Assembly: GCA_045594545.1 (NCBI GenBank)
Contig: JAZNYQ010000103.1
Coordinates: 1-38,258, forward strand
Origin: CAKSHC01 sp045594545
GTDB taxonomy: Bacteria > Bacillota > Clostridia > Oscillospirales > UMGS1783
DNA length: 38,258 nt
Direction of reading: 5' to 3'
Shown: positions 17,107 through 24,705 of the stretch, one piece after another
Layout: each line of letters opens with the position of its first letter
How positions within the stretch are numbered: the first letter of the stretch is position 1
The notes under the pieces: generated by a model
The model's database searches: none
What the model was told of the DNA's origin: nothing
What the model saw: the letters and a program-made list of their open reading frames with translations, nothing else
Position numbers and translations under genes: made by a program

Positions 17107-17341
17107 ATAATAATAAAAGCAACACAAGAGCCATAATCAACACAGTATCTTCACAACCGTTTAATAGTAATACCGCCAAAACAGCAATAATGATTATGCT
17201 ATCCCTATTATCTGACAAAAAATTCTGCGGAACTGTCGATTTTATATTGGGTTTATTTACTGCTTTTTGTGATGTTTCTCTGGCTCGCTGTATGGCCTCT
17301 TGTTGCAATTGATATAGATTTCCGCCATAGGTTGATTCCAT
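17105..17341 (-). CDS. Small membrane protein, unknown function
   Basis: A 78-residue protein that I cannot assign. The first 45 residues are polar and helical-looking (LQQEAIQRARETSQKAV), followed by hydrophobic stretches at about 48-62 and 67-78 (IIIIAVLAVLLL, LIMALVLLLLL) separated by NGCEDT, so it is probably a membrane hairpin with almost no tail. The ATG shares a base with the preceding stop (TAATG), and GGGAG lies nine bases upstream, so it is coupled to the gene before it. It ends inside the terminator stem. The same cluster includes two small soluble proteins, suggesting a small complex at the membrane. Confidence 0.7.
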   Translation of the reverse strand: MESTYGGNLYQLQQEAIQRARETSQKAVNKPNIKSTVPQNFLSDNRDSIIIIAVLAVLLLNGCEDTVLIMALVLLLLL

Positions 17342-17625
17342 TAGGTTTTTCTCCCATTCAAATACATCATTACCAGTTCTCCGACTTTTAGCAATCGAAT
17401 AATCTCCTCCATCATATCCCGTTTCCGACTGTCTACAAATGGCTTTAATGCCCGCAACAATCGAGCACGATCATCGTCACCGCCCATTTTCTGCATCAGG
17501 GTGCCAATTCCCGAAAAATCAACAGTTCCTTCATCCTTCTTGAAGCCATCGGCAACTCCCTTTAATAATGCCACGTTTTTATCATCCTCCAGAAATTCCG
17601 TTAATTTTGATGCCAGATCCTCCAT
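17341..17625 (-). CDS. Small soluble protein, unknown function
   Basis: A 94-residue protein with no assigned role. It is mostly helical and charged: an acidic first half, then LLRALKPFVDSRKRDMMEEI and IRLLKVGELVMMYL. A line like ALKPFxxxRKR...EEIIRLLK recurs in small clostridial proteins of unknown function, as far as I recall. The ATG at 17625 overlaps the previous stop as TGATG and has GGGGA six bases before it. A TTG one codon upstream is possible but less likely. It is the middle gene of a tightly coupled trio. Confidence 0.7.
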   Translation of the reverse strand: MEDLASKLTEFLEDDKNVALLKGVADGFKKDEGTVDFSGIGTLMQKMGGDDDRARLLRALKPFVDSRKRDMMEEIIRLLKVGELVMMYLNGRKT

Positions 17626-17903
17626 CAAAGTTCCCCTAATAATTTTGCAAGATTTTTTTTGGCTTTCTCGCTTCCTAATATTTTTTCAACAATTTGCGGA
17701 TTATCCAATACTTGCTTTAATTTATTGAAGTCTGCATCCGACAAGCCATTCACCATACTTGACAGTTTACTCTTATCCTGAATTAATGTATTCAGTTTTG
17801 CACCACCGCTTCCTAATTCATTCTGTATACGATTGGCCGTTTCGGATAACAGTTTTTCATTATCAATACGAAAACGCTCCAAATACTCTTCTCTATTTTC
17901 CAT
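17625..17903 (-). CDS. Small helical protein, unknown function
   Basis: A 92-residue protein that I cannot assign. It reads as helices: NREEYLERFRIDNEKLLSET, then a middle segment, then LSDADFNKLKQVLDNPQIVE and a Lys-rich end. The ADxxKLKQVLDNPQ...KILGSEKAK layout is seen in small clostridial proteins beside partners like the next gene. I chose the ATG at 17903, which has GAGGT six bases upstream; two earlier in-frame starts (GTG at 17918, ATG at 17909) lie on or too near that site. It is the first of three overlapping genes. A CATATAGT element about 40 bases upstream might be a sporulation-type -10, but that is weak. Confidence 0.7.
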   Translation of the reverse strand: MENREEYLERFRIDNEKLLSETANRIQNELGSGGAKLNTLIQDKSKLSSMVNGLSDADFNKLKQVLDNPQIVEKILGSEKAKKNLAKLLGEL

Positions 17904-17969
17904 ACCCATACCTCGCACATAATATTTTCACTACCACTATATGCAGAGCCGTGTCAGTTATTGAATAGA

Positions 17970-18004
17970 AAAGCGACAAATGCCTAAAAGACATTTGTCG
18001 CTTT
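17970..18004 (-). terminator. Terminator after the ComEC-like gene
   Basis: The stem AAAGCGACAAATG / CATTTGTCGCTTT, 13 bp, sits two bases past the gene's stop, and the minus strand continues CTTTTCT-like into the next gene's leader. Confidence 0.85.
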
Positions 18005-18005
18005 C

Positions 18006-18887
18006 TTAATTCTTGGTTTTAACTGCAATTCTCTGACCGTTACCCAAGAAAACAATCGTACCGTCCAGATCGGTTCGAAAAACCTTAATTCCCAAATCCG
18101 CTAACCGCTCATTCACTTCTGTGGAGGGCAATCCGTATCCATTGTTCTCTCCTACAGATATAACCGCATAGTCAGGAGAGACAGCCTGAAGAAATTCCAC
18201 GCTATTGGATGTCGATGCACCATGATGCGCGATCTTGATCACATCCGCCTCCGGATCAACCCCATACGCCAACATTTCCTTTTCTGATAGAGAAGATATA
18301 TCGCCGGTGAACAAAAATCTATTATTTATATAAGTTACCTTAATCACGATAGAAGAATCATTCTCATCTTCATACTGCGCACGCAACGGAGCCAACACAT
18401 CAATTTCCAGATCGTCTTCATTTAAAATCGACATCCCGGCACGCGCTTCCTTAACCTCAATACCCTTCTCAAGCGCACATTCTCTTATGTGCGTCCCCTC
18501 CGAATTATTTACCGGCGGGATAAACAAACGTCCGACATCGTGCGTATGGATCCACTCATCAAAATCACCAATATGATCACTGTGAAAATGCGAAAGAACC
18601 AAAATATCAATTTTACGAATCATTAGTTTTGACAAATAAGCATCAATCTGATCCATACGATCTGCCGTGCCGATATCGATCATCATAGTTCGATGTTCCG
18701 GCAATTCAATGATAATCGCGTCGGCCTGCCCAACATCCAGCACATGAACCTTAATCAAAGACTGCGTCGGATCATCAAAAAGCACATCTCCCCCATCCGG
18801 CAACCAAACAAAACGTTGCAAAACAAAGAAAATCAATGCCACAAGCGCAACTATCGTACCAATGATCCATTTCACATGTTTTTTCAT
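18006..18887 (-). CDS. ComEC/Rec2-like metallo-beta-lactamase-fold hydrolase
   Basis: A 293-residue protein with an N-terminal hydrophobic helix (about 8-26), then an extracytoplasmic metallo-beta-lactamase domain of the kind found at the C-terminus of ComEC. Metal ligands are visible: VLSHFHSDHIGDFD, FTGDIS, KIAHHGASTSNS, and the late GYGLPST that corresponds to the NRYGHPH segment of the family. It lacks the ComEC membrane channel, so it stands alone. Members are proposed nucleases or phosphodiesterases; the substrate is unknown. It starts six bases after the pgm stop with little ribosome site of its own and is last in the walJ-pgm unit. It probably acts outside the membrane. Confidence 0.82.
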   Translation of the reverse strand: MKKHVKWIIGTIVALVALIFFVLQRFVWLPDGGDVLFDDPTQSLIKVHVLDVGQADAIIIELPEHRTMMIDIGTADRMDQIDAYLSKLMIRKIDILVLSHFHSDHIGDFDEWIHTHDVGRLFIPPVNNSEGTHIRECALEKGIEVKEARAGMSILNEDDLEIDVLAPLRAQYEDENDSSIVIKVTYINNRFLFTGDISSLSEKEMLAYGVDPEADVIKIAHHGASTSNSVEFLQAVSPDYAVISVGENNGYGLPSTEVNERLADLGIKVFRTDLDGTIVFLGNGQRIAVKTKN

Positions 18888-18893
18888 GTACGC

Positions 18894-20564
18894 TTACTGG
18901 ACCAATTTCTGCACTTCTTCGCCGAGAATCGCAATCAAACGATCAACATCCTCTTTAGTCGTTGCACAAGCCATGACGTATAATTTCACCTTAGGCTCGG
19001 TTCCCGACGGACGAATATAGATACGGGTTCCCCCTTGCAGATCAAAGGCAAGAATGTCGGCTTTCGGCAGATCGCCGATGCCGCTATTAAAGTCCAAAAC
19101 CTTTTCAACCATAAGACCACCCAAGGCAGTAGGCGGCTGTTCTAATAACATGGCCATTCGCTTGTTGAGGTTCTCTTTCCCGGTCAATGGATCTAAGGAC
19201 AATCCAATGGTCTTTTCACAATAATATCCGTATTTCTGATACAACCGTTCCAAAACGGCGATCAGATCCAGTCCTTGCTTATAATAATGCAACGCCATAT
19301 CGGTCATCATCATAGCCGCATAAACAGCATCTTTGTCACGAGCATAACTGCCGCCGAGATAACCATAACTCTCTTCAAAACCAAAGAAGAATTTACGACC
19401 GGCCTTGTCTTCCAACTTGTCGATCTGCTGACCAATATATTTAAAGCCGGTTAATACATCGATCAACTCAACATGATAAGCCTTGCAAATTCCTTTTACC
19501 ATGTTCGTAGATACGATGCTCTTAACTACAAATCCATCTTCACGCAACGTTCCGTTCGCCTGCCGTACAGACAAAATATAATCGCACAGCAAAACACCGA
19601 TCTGATTTCCGGTCAGCATAACATATTCTCCGTTATGCAAGACCAATGCCCCCAAACGATCGGCATCCGGATCGGTTCCCAAAACCAGTTGCGCATGCTC
19701 ACGTTTGGCTTGTTCAACGGCCAATGCAAATGCTTCTTTACGCTCAGGATTGGGCGGATCGGCAGTAGGAAAATGCCCGTCCGGCATCATCTGCTCCTCG
19801 CAGACCGAGAAATTGCAACCACGCTCACGCAGAAGCCGAGGCACCATACGATAGCCACTGCCATGGATGGGGGTATACACAATCTTGAAATCCGGACAGG
19901 ACGATTGATTTTCTACAGAACATTCGGCGATATTAGCCAAATATTCTCTGTCAACATCCTCACCAATCATAATGATCTTATTTTCCGCAATTGCCTGTTT
20001 CAAATCCATTGATTTCACCGGCAAAAGCATATCTGTACCGGCATTCAAAACAACATCGGCAGCCATTTCCGGAGCCAATTGCGCCCCGTCTGCACCATAT
20101 ACCTTATACCCATTATATTCCTTAGGATTATGGCTTGCCGTAATATTAACACCGGCAGCCGCACCAAACTTCATAACGGCAAAAGAAACCTCTGCTGTAG
20201 GGCGAATATCGTCAAATAAGTACACTTTTACCCCGTATGCTGCAAATATGCTTGCTGCATATTCAGCAAACTCTTTGCTCATCAGTCGGCTGTCACGCCC
20301 AACCACAATTCCCTGTTCGGCCTTTCCTTGCTCGATAACAACCTTTGCCAATCCGGCAGAAATCCAGCCAACCGTGACCAGATTCATACAACCGCTACCG
20401 GCACCCAATACGCCACGCAAACCGGCCGTTCCAAATTCCAGATCCGATGAAAAACGCAGACGAATGGCTTTATCGTCCGTTTTAATATCCCGTAATTCTG
20501 ATTTTAGTTCCTCGTTGACCGATTCACTGTTCAGCCACATTTCATACTTCTCTAAATACGTCAT
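18894..20564 (-). CDS. pgcA: Phosphoglucomutase/phosphomannomutase
   Basis: Interconverts glucose 1-phosphate and glucose 6-phosphate (possibly also mannose phosphates), feeding cell-wall and glycolipid precursors. The four domains of the alpha-D-phosphohexomutase superfamily are evident: the phosphoserine loop ITASHNPKEYNGYKVYG, the metal loop GTDPDADRLG, the sugar-binding FGFEESYGYLGG, and the C-terminal phosphate-binding RPSGTEPKVKLY. At 556 residues it is the long type of B. subtilis PgcA. The ATG at 20564 has GGAGGT six bases upstream; an earlier in-frame ATG at 20591 overlaps walJ and lacks a site. It lies two bases after the walJ stop, so the two are cotranscribed. The symbol rests on type and length only. 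Confidence 0.9.
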   Translation of the reverse strand: MTYLEKYEMWLNSESVNEELKSELRDIKTDDKAIRLRFSSDLEFGTAGLRGVLGAGSGCMNLVTVGWISAGLAKVVIEQGKAEQGIVVGRDSRLMSKEFAEYAASIFAAYGVKVYLFDDIRPTAEVSFAVMKFGAAAGVNITASHNPKEYNGYKVYGADGAQLAPEMAADVVLNAGTDMLLPVKSMDLKQAIAENKIIMIGEDVDREYLANIAECSVENQSSCPDFKIVYTPIHGSGYRMVPRLLRERGCNFSVCEEQMMPDGHFPTADPPNPERKEAFALAVEQAKREHAQLVLGTDPDADRLGALVLHNGEYVMLTGNQIGVLLCDYILSVRQANGTLREDGFVVKSIVSTNMVKGICKAYHVELIDVLTGFKYIGQQIDKLEDKAGRKFFFGFEESYGYLGGSYARDKDAVYAAMMMTDMALHYYKQGLDLIAVLERLYQKYGYYCEKTIGLSLDPLTGKENLNKRMAMLLEQPPTALGGLMVEKVLDFNSGIGDLPKADILAFDLQGGTRIYIRPSGTEPKVKLYVMACATTKEDVDRLIAILGEEVQKLVQ

Positions 20565-20566
20565 GG

Positions 20567-21355
20567 TTATACCTCCATTAACTCCGAACATGCTTCTCGT
20601 GACGCAACAGACAGCAAAACATCACGACCTACTTGTATATGATTTTCTTCTAATGCAGATAATGTAGTGTTATATGCCAACTGCGGAATATTATTATTTT
20701 GACTTAAATGCCCCAACACCAAGCGACGCGTTCCGCCTTCCGCCAACGCCGTTGCCGTAACCGCACAGGAATGATTGGACAAATGTCCCTGTTCGGATAA
20801 GATTCTGTGTTTAAGTTTTGCCGGATATTCCCCGTTTTTGAGCATCATTTCATCATAATTGGATTCCAACAAAACTAAATCACTACACCGAATATGCTCC
20901 AAAACCGTGGGTGTAACAACACCAAGGTCTGTCGCAACGGAAATACGGCGTTTCCCATCGGTTATTGTATAGCCAACACTTTCGGCCGCATCATGGGATG
21001 TCCGAAACGAAGTTACTTTCAGATCACTACACACAGCACTGGCTCCCGTAGGAAGTTCCACAAAGCAATCCTCACGAAGTTCCGGCAAACGCCCCATAAT
21101 CGCCTGACAGGTTATATCATTGGCAAAAATAGGTATGTTCGCTTTGCGAACAAGAGCAGATAAGCCTCGGATATGATCGATATGCTCATGCGTAATAAAT
21201 ATGGCGGCAATCTTGTTGGTCGAGGCACCAATCTCCGCCAACGCCCCTTGTATCGTTTTTATTCCGGCACCGGCATCAATCAAAATACTATATGAACCAT
21301 TGTCTATGTATATGCAATTCGCATTACTGCCGCTGCGTATTGTCATGAATTTCAT
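20567..21355 (-). CDS. walJ: WalJ/YycJ-family metallohydrolase
   Basis: A 262-residue cytoplasmic metallo-beta-lactamase-fold protein. The family is linked to cell-wall homeostasis and DNA replication coordination in Firmicutes and may be a nuclease. The opening RSGSNANCIYI, the metal motif FITHEHIDHIRGL, the segments SVATDLGVV and LLESNYDEMML, and the late LGHLSQNNN match YycJ. It usually sits beside walRK, but here it lies between murA and pgm. GGAG seven bases before the ATG overlaps the end of the murA terminator, so translation depends on read-through or an unseen promoter. Confidence 0.87.
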   Translation of the reverse strand: MKFMTIRSGSNANCIYIDNGSYSILIDAGAGIKTIQGALAEIGASTNKIAAIFITHEHIDHIRGLSALVRKANIPIFANDITCQAIMGRLPELREDCFVELPTGASAVCSDLKVTSFRTSHDAAESVGYTITDGKRRISVATDLGVVTPTVLEHIRCSDLVLLESNYDEMMLKNGEYPAKLKHRILSEQGHLSNHSCAVTATALAEGGTRRLVLGHLSQNNNIPQLAYNTTLSALEENHIQVGRDVLLSVASREACSELMEV

Positions 21356-21370
21356 GTATTTTCTCCAAAA

Positions 21371-21399
21371 AGCCCTAAAGGTTGAACTCCTTTAGGGCT
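21371..21399 (-). terminator. Terminator between murA and walJ
   Basis: The stem AGCCCTAAAGG / CCTTTAGGGCT, 11 bp, is followed by TTTTTGGAG on the minus strand. The T-run abuts the walJ ribosome site, so expression of walJ is probably by partial read-through. Confidence 0.85.
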
Positions 21400-21407
21400 A
21401 AGTCTTA

Positions 21408-22703
21408 TCAGCCTGCATTTACCAAAGTATCATCGGCATGATCTTCATCGCTGACACGGCAGATATCCGCACCAAGCGCAGAAAGTTTTCCAACAATATC
21501 TTCATATCCCCGCTCAATGTGAACAATCTCTTCAATTGTTGTAGTGCCATGAGCCGAAACACCGGCAATGATCAATGCCGCACCGGCACGCAGATCGGTA
21601 GCCTTAACAACAGCACCGGTCAATTTGTCTACGCCGGTAATGATGGCAACCTTACCGTCTATGCTGATATCAGCCCCCATGCGTTTTAGTTCATCGGTAT
21701 ATTTATAACGGCTTTCAAATACATTTTCCGTGATAATGCTTGTCCCTTCCGCAAGAGTCAAAAATGTAGCCATCTGCGGTTGCATATCTGTTGGGAAACC
21801 GGGATAAGGCAACGTCTTTACATTTACTCTATGGATTGGTTTTGTGCGTTTTACGCGAATAGAATCGTCATATTCGGTAATCTCCACACCGGCTTCAATC
21901 AATTTAGCCGAAATGGAATCCATATGTTTCGGGATAACATTTTTCACCAAAACATCGCCACCCGACATAGCAGCAGCCACCATGTAGGTGCCGGCCTCAA
22001 TTTGATCGGGAATAATGGAATATACTCCGCCTTGCATGTGGCGCACACCGCGAATTTTAATCGTATCGGTACCTGCACCCTTTACCACAGCCCCCATAGA
22101 ATTCAGGAAGTTGGCCAAGTCTACAATGTGCGGCTCTTTGGCGGCATTTTCAATGATGGTCATACCTTCCGCCTTGGATGCTGCCAACATAATATTGATG
22201 GTAGCACCGACAGAAACCTGATCCAAGTAAATTTCTGTACCCACCAAACGATCCGCCTTTGCGGTAACCATTCCATATTCTTCTTTGATCTCCGCCCCAA
22301 GTGCGCGAAATCCTTTGACGTGTAGATCGATCGGACGCACTCCGCCAAAGTTGCAACCACCGGGAAGATCTACCTCAGCACGACAAAAACGTCCCAAAAG
22401 AGCGCCGAGCAAATAGTACGATGCCCGCATTTTTCTTGCCAGATTGCTGGGGGTCTGCGTAATGGCCATCCCCGTACAATCCGCCTCAATGGTCGTATCA
22501 TCAATAAAATCAATTCGGGCGCCCATCTTGCGCATAATATCAATGATCAAATATACATCATTGATCTTGGGAATATTTTCAATACGACAAACACCGTCAA
22601 CCAAAATAGCGGCAGGGATAATAGCAACAGCAGCATTTTTTGCGCCGCTGATTACAACTTCACCGGTAAGCGGCTTGCCGCCCTTAATAATAAACCTATC
22701 CAA
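21408..22703 (-). CDS. murA: UDP-N-acetylglucosamine 1-carboxyvinyltransferase
   Basis: Catalyses the first committed step of peptidoglycan synthesis, moving enolpyruvate from PEP to UDP-GlcNAc in the cytoplasm. The protein opens MDRFIIKGGKPLTGEVVISG with AKN at 21-23. The fosfomycin-target cysteine is present as Cys117 in LPGGCNFGGVRPIDLH. FPTDMQPQ and the RYKYTDEL segment are also typical. Length is 431 residues. I take TTG at 22703 as the start because GGAGG lies eight bases upstream and the family's usual N-terminus begins there; the ATG at 22718 contains that very ribosome site. A clear promoter lies upstream. The C-terminal tail (SDEDHADDTLVNAG) is slightly longer than usual. Confidence 0.95.
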   Translation of the reverse strand: MDRFIIKGGKPLTGEVVISGAKNAAVAIIPAAILVDGVCRIENIPKINDVYLIIDIMRKMGARIDFIDDTTIEADCTGMAITQTPSNLARKMRASYYLLGALLGRFCRAEVDLPGGCNFGGVRPIDLHVKGFRALGAEIKEEYGMVTAKADRLVGTEIYLDQVSVGATINIMLAASKAEGMTIIENAAKEPHIVDLANFLNSMGAVVKGAGTDTIKIRGVRHMQGGVYSIIPDQIEAGTYMVAAAMSGGDVLVKNVIPKHMDSISAKLIEAGVEITEYDDSIRVKRTKPIHRVNVKTLPYPGFPTDMQPQMATFLTLAEGTSIITENVFESRYKYTDELKRMGADISIDGKVAIITGVDKLTGAVVKATDLRAGAALIIAGVSAHGTTTIEEIVHIERGYEDIVGKLSALGADICRVSDEDHADDTLVNAG

Positions 22704-22796
22704 ATCTGTATCCTCCATGTAGAATACCGTCTTTTTACATAATTAGTATTGACATTCCAATAGAAATACTACATGTAAAAATTCACATGCTATCTT

Positions 22797-22825
22797 ATTA
22801 TACCCTATATCGGATTGTTTTTCAA
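22797..22825 (-). promoter_or_regulatory. Promoter of murA
   Basis: TTGAAA (22820-22825), a 17-bp spacer and TATAAT (22797-22802). The leader to the start codon is about 85 bases and AT-rich, with a weak ACATGTAA/TTACATGT inverted element at 22770-22780. Confidence 0.82.
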
Positions 22826-22849
22826 GTATTTTTCACTACATCAAACAAA

Positions 22850-23677
22850 TCATTCCAAGTTATTGGATAATTTATACACCCGATTTTTAGACAGATCAAA
22901 TTCAATCGCAATTTGCTTGACCGCATCAGACTTGCGCACTCCGCTTTCCATGCGCGCCTGTAGAAGTTCTACAATTCGAGCATCATCCATCTCCATGCAT
23001 TTACCCGTAGCCCCTTCAACCACCAAAACAAACTCTCCGCGAATATCCTCATCACTCAGCAAGGAATCGGCCTGCGCTAACGTCGTGTACCACACCGTTT
23101 CATGCAATTTGGTAATTTCTTTGATAATGGAGATGCGGCGATTGCCCCACAATTCCAACATATCCGCTATCGTTTCCCGCAACCGATGAGGCGCCTCATA
23201 AAAAATGGTAGTTCGCTCCTCATTCCGCACTTGTGAAATACGGTTGCGACGCTCATGTGAATCCGAAGATAAAAATCCTTCAAAACAAAATCGTCTGCTT
23301 GGCAATCCCGAAAGAGCCATCGCACATATGGCCGCACAGGGTCCGGGAATCACTACTGCTTCTATCCCCTGCTCATGACACATACGCACAATGTCTTCAC
23401 CCGGATCGGAAATCGCAGGCATACCCGCATCGGTTACCAAGGCGCAGGATTCACCTGTCAATAACCGTTCCAGTAAATATTGTCCCTTAAAGGTTTTATT
23501 ATGTTCAAAATAACTGACTAATTCTTTTTTAATCCCAAGGTGATTCAGTATTTTTCTTGAATTTCTTGTGTCTTCTGCTGCTACGAAATCCACTTGGCTT
23601 AGTATCTCACAGACCCGCGCAGACAAATCTTTAAGATTGCCGATCGGAGTCCCTACAATATATAATCTACCGCTCAT
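22850..23677 (-). CDS. rsmI: 16S rRNA (cytidine-1402-2'-O)-methyltransferase
   Basis: Uses SAM to methylate C1402 of 16S rRNA in the decoding centre. The 275-residue protein begins SGRLYIVGTPIGNLKDLSAR, followed by AAEDTRNSRKIL, LVTDAGMPAISDPGE and IPGPCAAICAMALSGLP, the full signature of the tetrapyrrole-methylase-like RsmI family. FYEAPHRL and IIKEITKLHET follow as expected. A clear AAGGAG is six bases before the ATG. It overlaps the trmN6-like gene by 11 bases, keeping the Bacillus-like order. C-terminal residues SDAVKQIAIEFDLSKNRVYK look like a helix-turn-helix as in the Firmicute form. Confidence 0.95.
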   Translation of the reverse strand: MSGRLYIVGTPIGNLKDLSARVCEILSQVDFVAAEDTRNSRKILNHLGIKKELVSYFEHNKTFKGQYLLERLLTGESCALVTDAGMPAISDPGEDIVRMCHEQGIEAVVIPGPCAAICAMALSGLPSRRFCFEGFLSSDSHERRNRISQVRNEERTTIFYEAPHRLRETIADMLELWGNRRISIIKEITKLHETVWYTTLAQADSLLSDEDIRGEFVLVVEGATGKCMEMDDARIVELLQARMESGVRKSDAVKQIAIEFDLSKNRVYKLSNNLE

Positions 23678-24401
23678 GAAATTCTCCTTGATAGATCCGT
23701 TTCATTTCTTGACTTTCCGTCCCCATTCCATCATACATAACTAGTGGCGGCAACACGGCCAAGTCCGGTTTTCCCCCTTTGCGGATCTGCATTAACATCA
23801 GATTAGGCTTTTTGTCGACATACGGATGCACAAACCTTAACTGCTTTAACTCTCCGCCATAATGTCTTGCGGCGGCCATTACATCACATAATCGACCGGG
23901 ACGCAGACACATATACATACATCCGCCATAGCGTAACATAGAAAGTCCGGCTTTCATAATGTCATCCAATGAACCGGTCAATTCATGCCTTGCCGTAGCA
24001 ACCGATTGTTCACTATTGATCGCTCCGGACTGTTCCATCTCATACGGCGGGTTACAAACAACAACATCATAGTATCCCTGTTTTAAGGGAACTTCCCGTA
24101 AATCATTATGATGTATATGCAACGAGTCCAATTTATTTATTTCCTTGTTTCGGTACAAAATATCACACAATTCACCCTGAATCTCAACCGCATCCACACA
24201 ATCAACATCCGCCTTGCCGAATAAGAGCACAGATAAAATACCCTGTCCCGCACCCAGGTCTACGCAACGATCTCCCTTTTTTACATGACAAAAATCAGCC
24301 AATAGAATCGAATCGGTAGTAAAACAAAAGTGTTTTTTTGATTGTATCAATTTCAAGCCATTACCGAGCTGACACAATTCTTCATCCGGTTGTAAAATCA
24401 T
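23667..24401 (-). CDS. tRNA1(Val) adenine-37 N6-methyltransferase-like protein
   Basis: A SAM-dependent methyltransferase of 244 residues, equivalent to YabB/YfiC. The SAM site is VDLGAGQGILSVLLF, and the N6-adenine motif is VVCNPPYE. The family opening (QSKKHFCFTTDSILLADF) is also present. The target, adenine 37 of a tRNA, is inferred from the family. I use the ATG at 24401 with GGGGG upstream; the earlier frame up to 24458 runs through the ferredoxin terminator. It overlaps rsmI by 11 bases, so the two are one transcript. Confidence 0.85.
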   Translation of the reverse strand: MILQPDEELCQLGNGLKLIQSKKHFCFTTDSILLADFCHVKKGDRCVDLGAGQGILSVLLFGKADVDCVDAVEIQGELCDILYRNKEINKLDSLHIHHNDLREVPLKQGYYDVVVCNPPYEMEQSGAINSEQSVATARHELTGSLDDIMKAGLSMLRYGGCMYMCLRPGRLCDVMAAARHYGGELKQLRFVHPYVDKKPNLMLMQIRKGGKPDLAVLPPLVMYDGMGTESQEMKRIYQGEFHER

Positions 24402-24420
24402 AAATCCCCCATAATAAAAC

Positions 24421-24450
24421 CAGGGGATCTTCCATGCGGAAAATCCCCTG
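24421..24450 (-). terminator. Terminator of the ferredoxin gene
   Basis: The stem CAGGGGAT / ATCCCCTG with a 14-base loop is followed by GGTTTTATT on the minus strand. It lies just past the ferredoxin stop. Confidence 0.75.
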
Positions 24451-24467
24451 ATCATCATGTACCTGTC

Positions 24468-24638
24468 TTACTCAGCCTGAGGAGCTCCCACGGGGCAAGT
24501 ACCGGCGCAAGCACCGCAATCCAAACACTTATCAGCGTCGATCACATACTTGCTATCGCCTTCAGCAATCGCCTCAACCGGGCAAGCATCGACGCAGGCG
24601 CCGCAGCTGATGCAATCATCATTGATAGAATAAGCCAT
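24468..24638 (-). CDS. 2[4Fe-4S] ferredoxin
   Basis: A 56-residue electron carrier of the clostridial type, expected to shuttle electrons between oxidoreductases in the cytoplasm. Both cluster motifs are complete: CISCGACVDACP and CLDCGACAGTCP. The start at 24638 has AGGAGG eight bases upstream; the longer frame to 24767 lies inside ricT and has no support. It has its own promoter and terminator, so it forms a separate unit inside the darA-holB-ricT-trmN6 block, where Bacillus carries yabA. It is a sign of anaerobic metabolism. Confidence 0.95.
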   Translation of the reverse strand: MAYSINDDCISCGACVDACPVEAIAEGDSKYVIDADKCLDCGACAGTCPVGAPQAE

Positions 24639-24666
24639 TATGATAAACCTCCTTTTATTTTTTCTC

Positions 24667-24695
24667 AGTTTAGCACAAAGAAAAGAAAAAATCAA
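24667..24695 (-). promoter_or_regulatory. Promoter of the ferredoxin gene
   Basis: TTGATT (24690-24695), a 17-bp spacer, TAAACT (24667-24672). It sits between the ricT stop and the ferredoxin ribosome site. Confidence 0.6.
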
Positions 24696-24705
24696 TAGTT
24701 CTATT

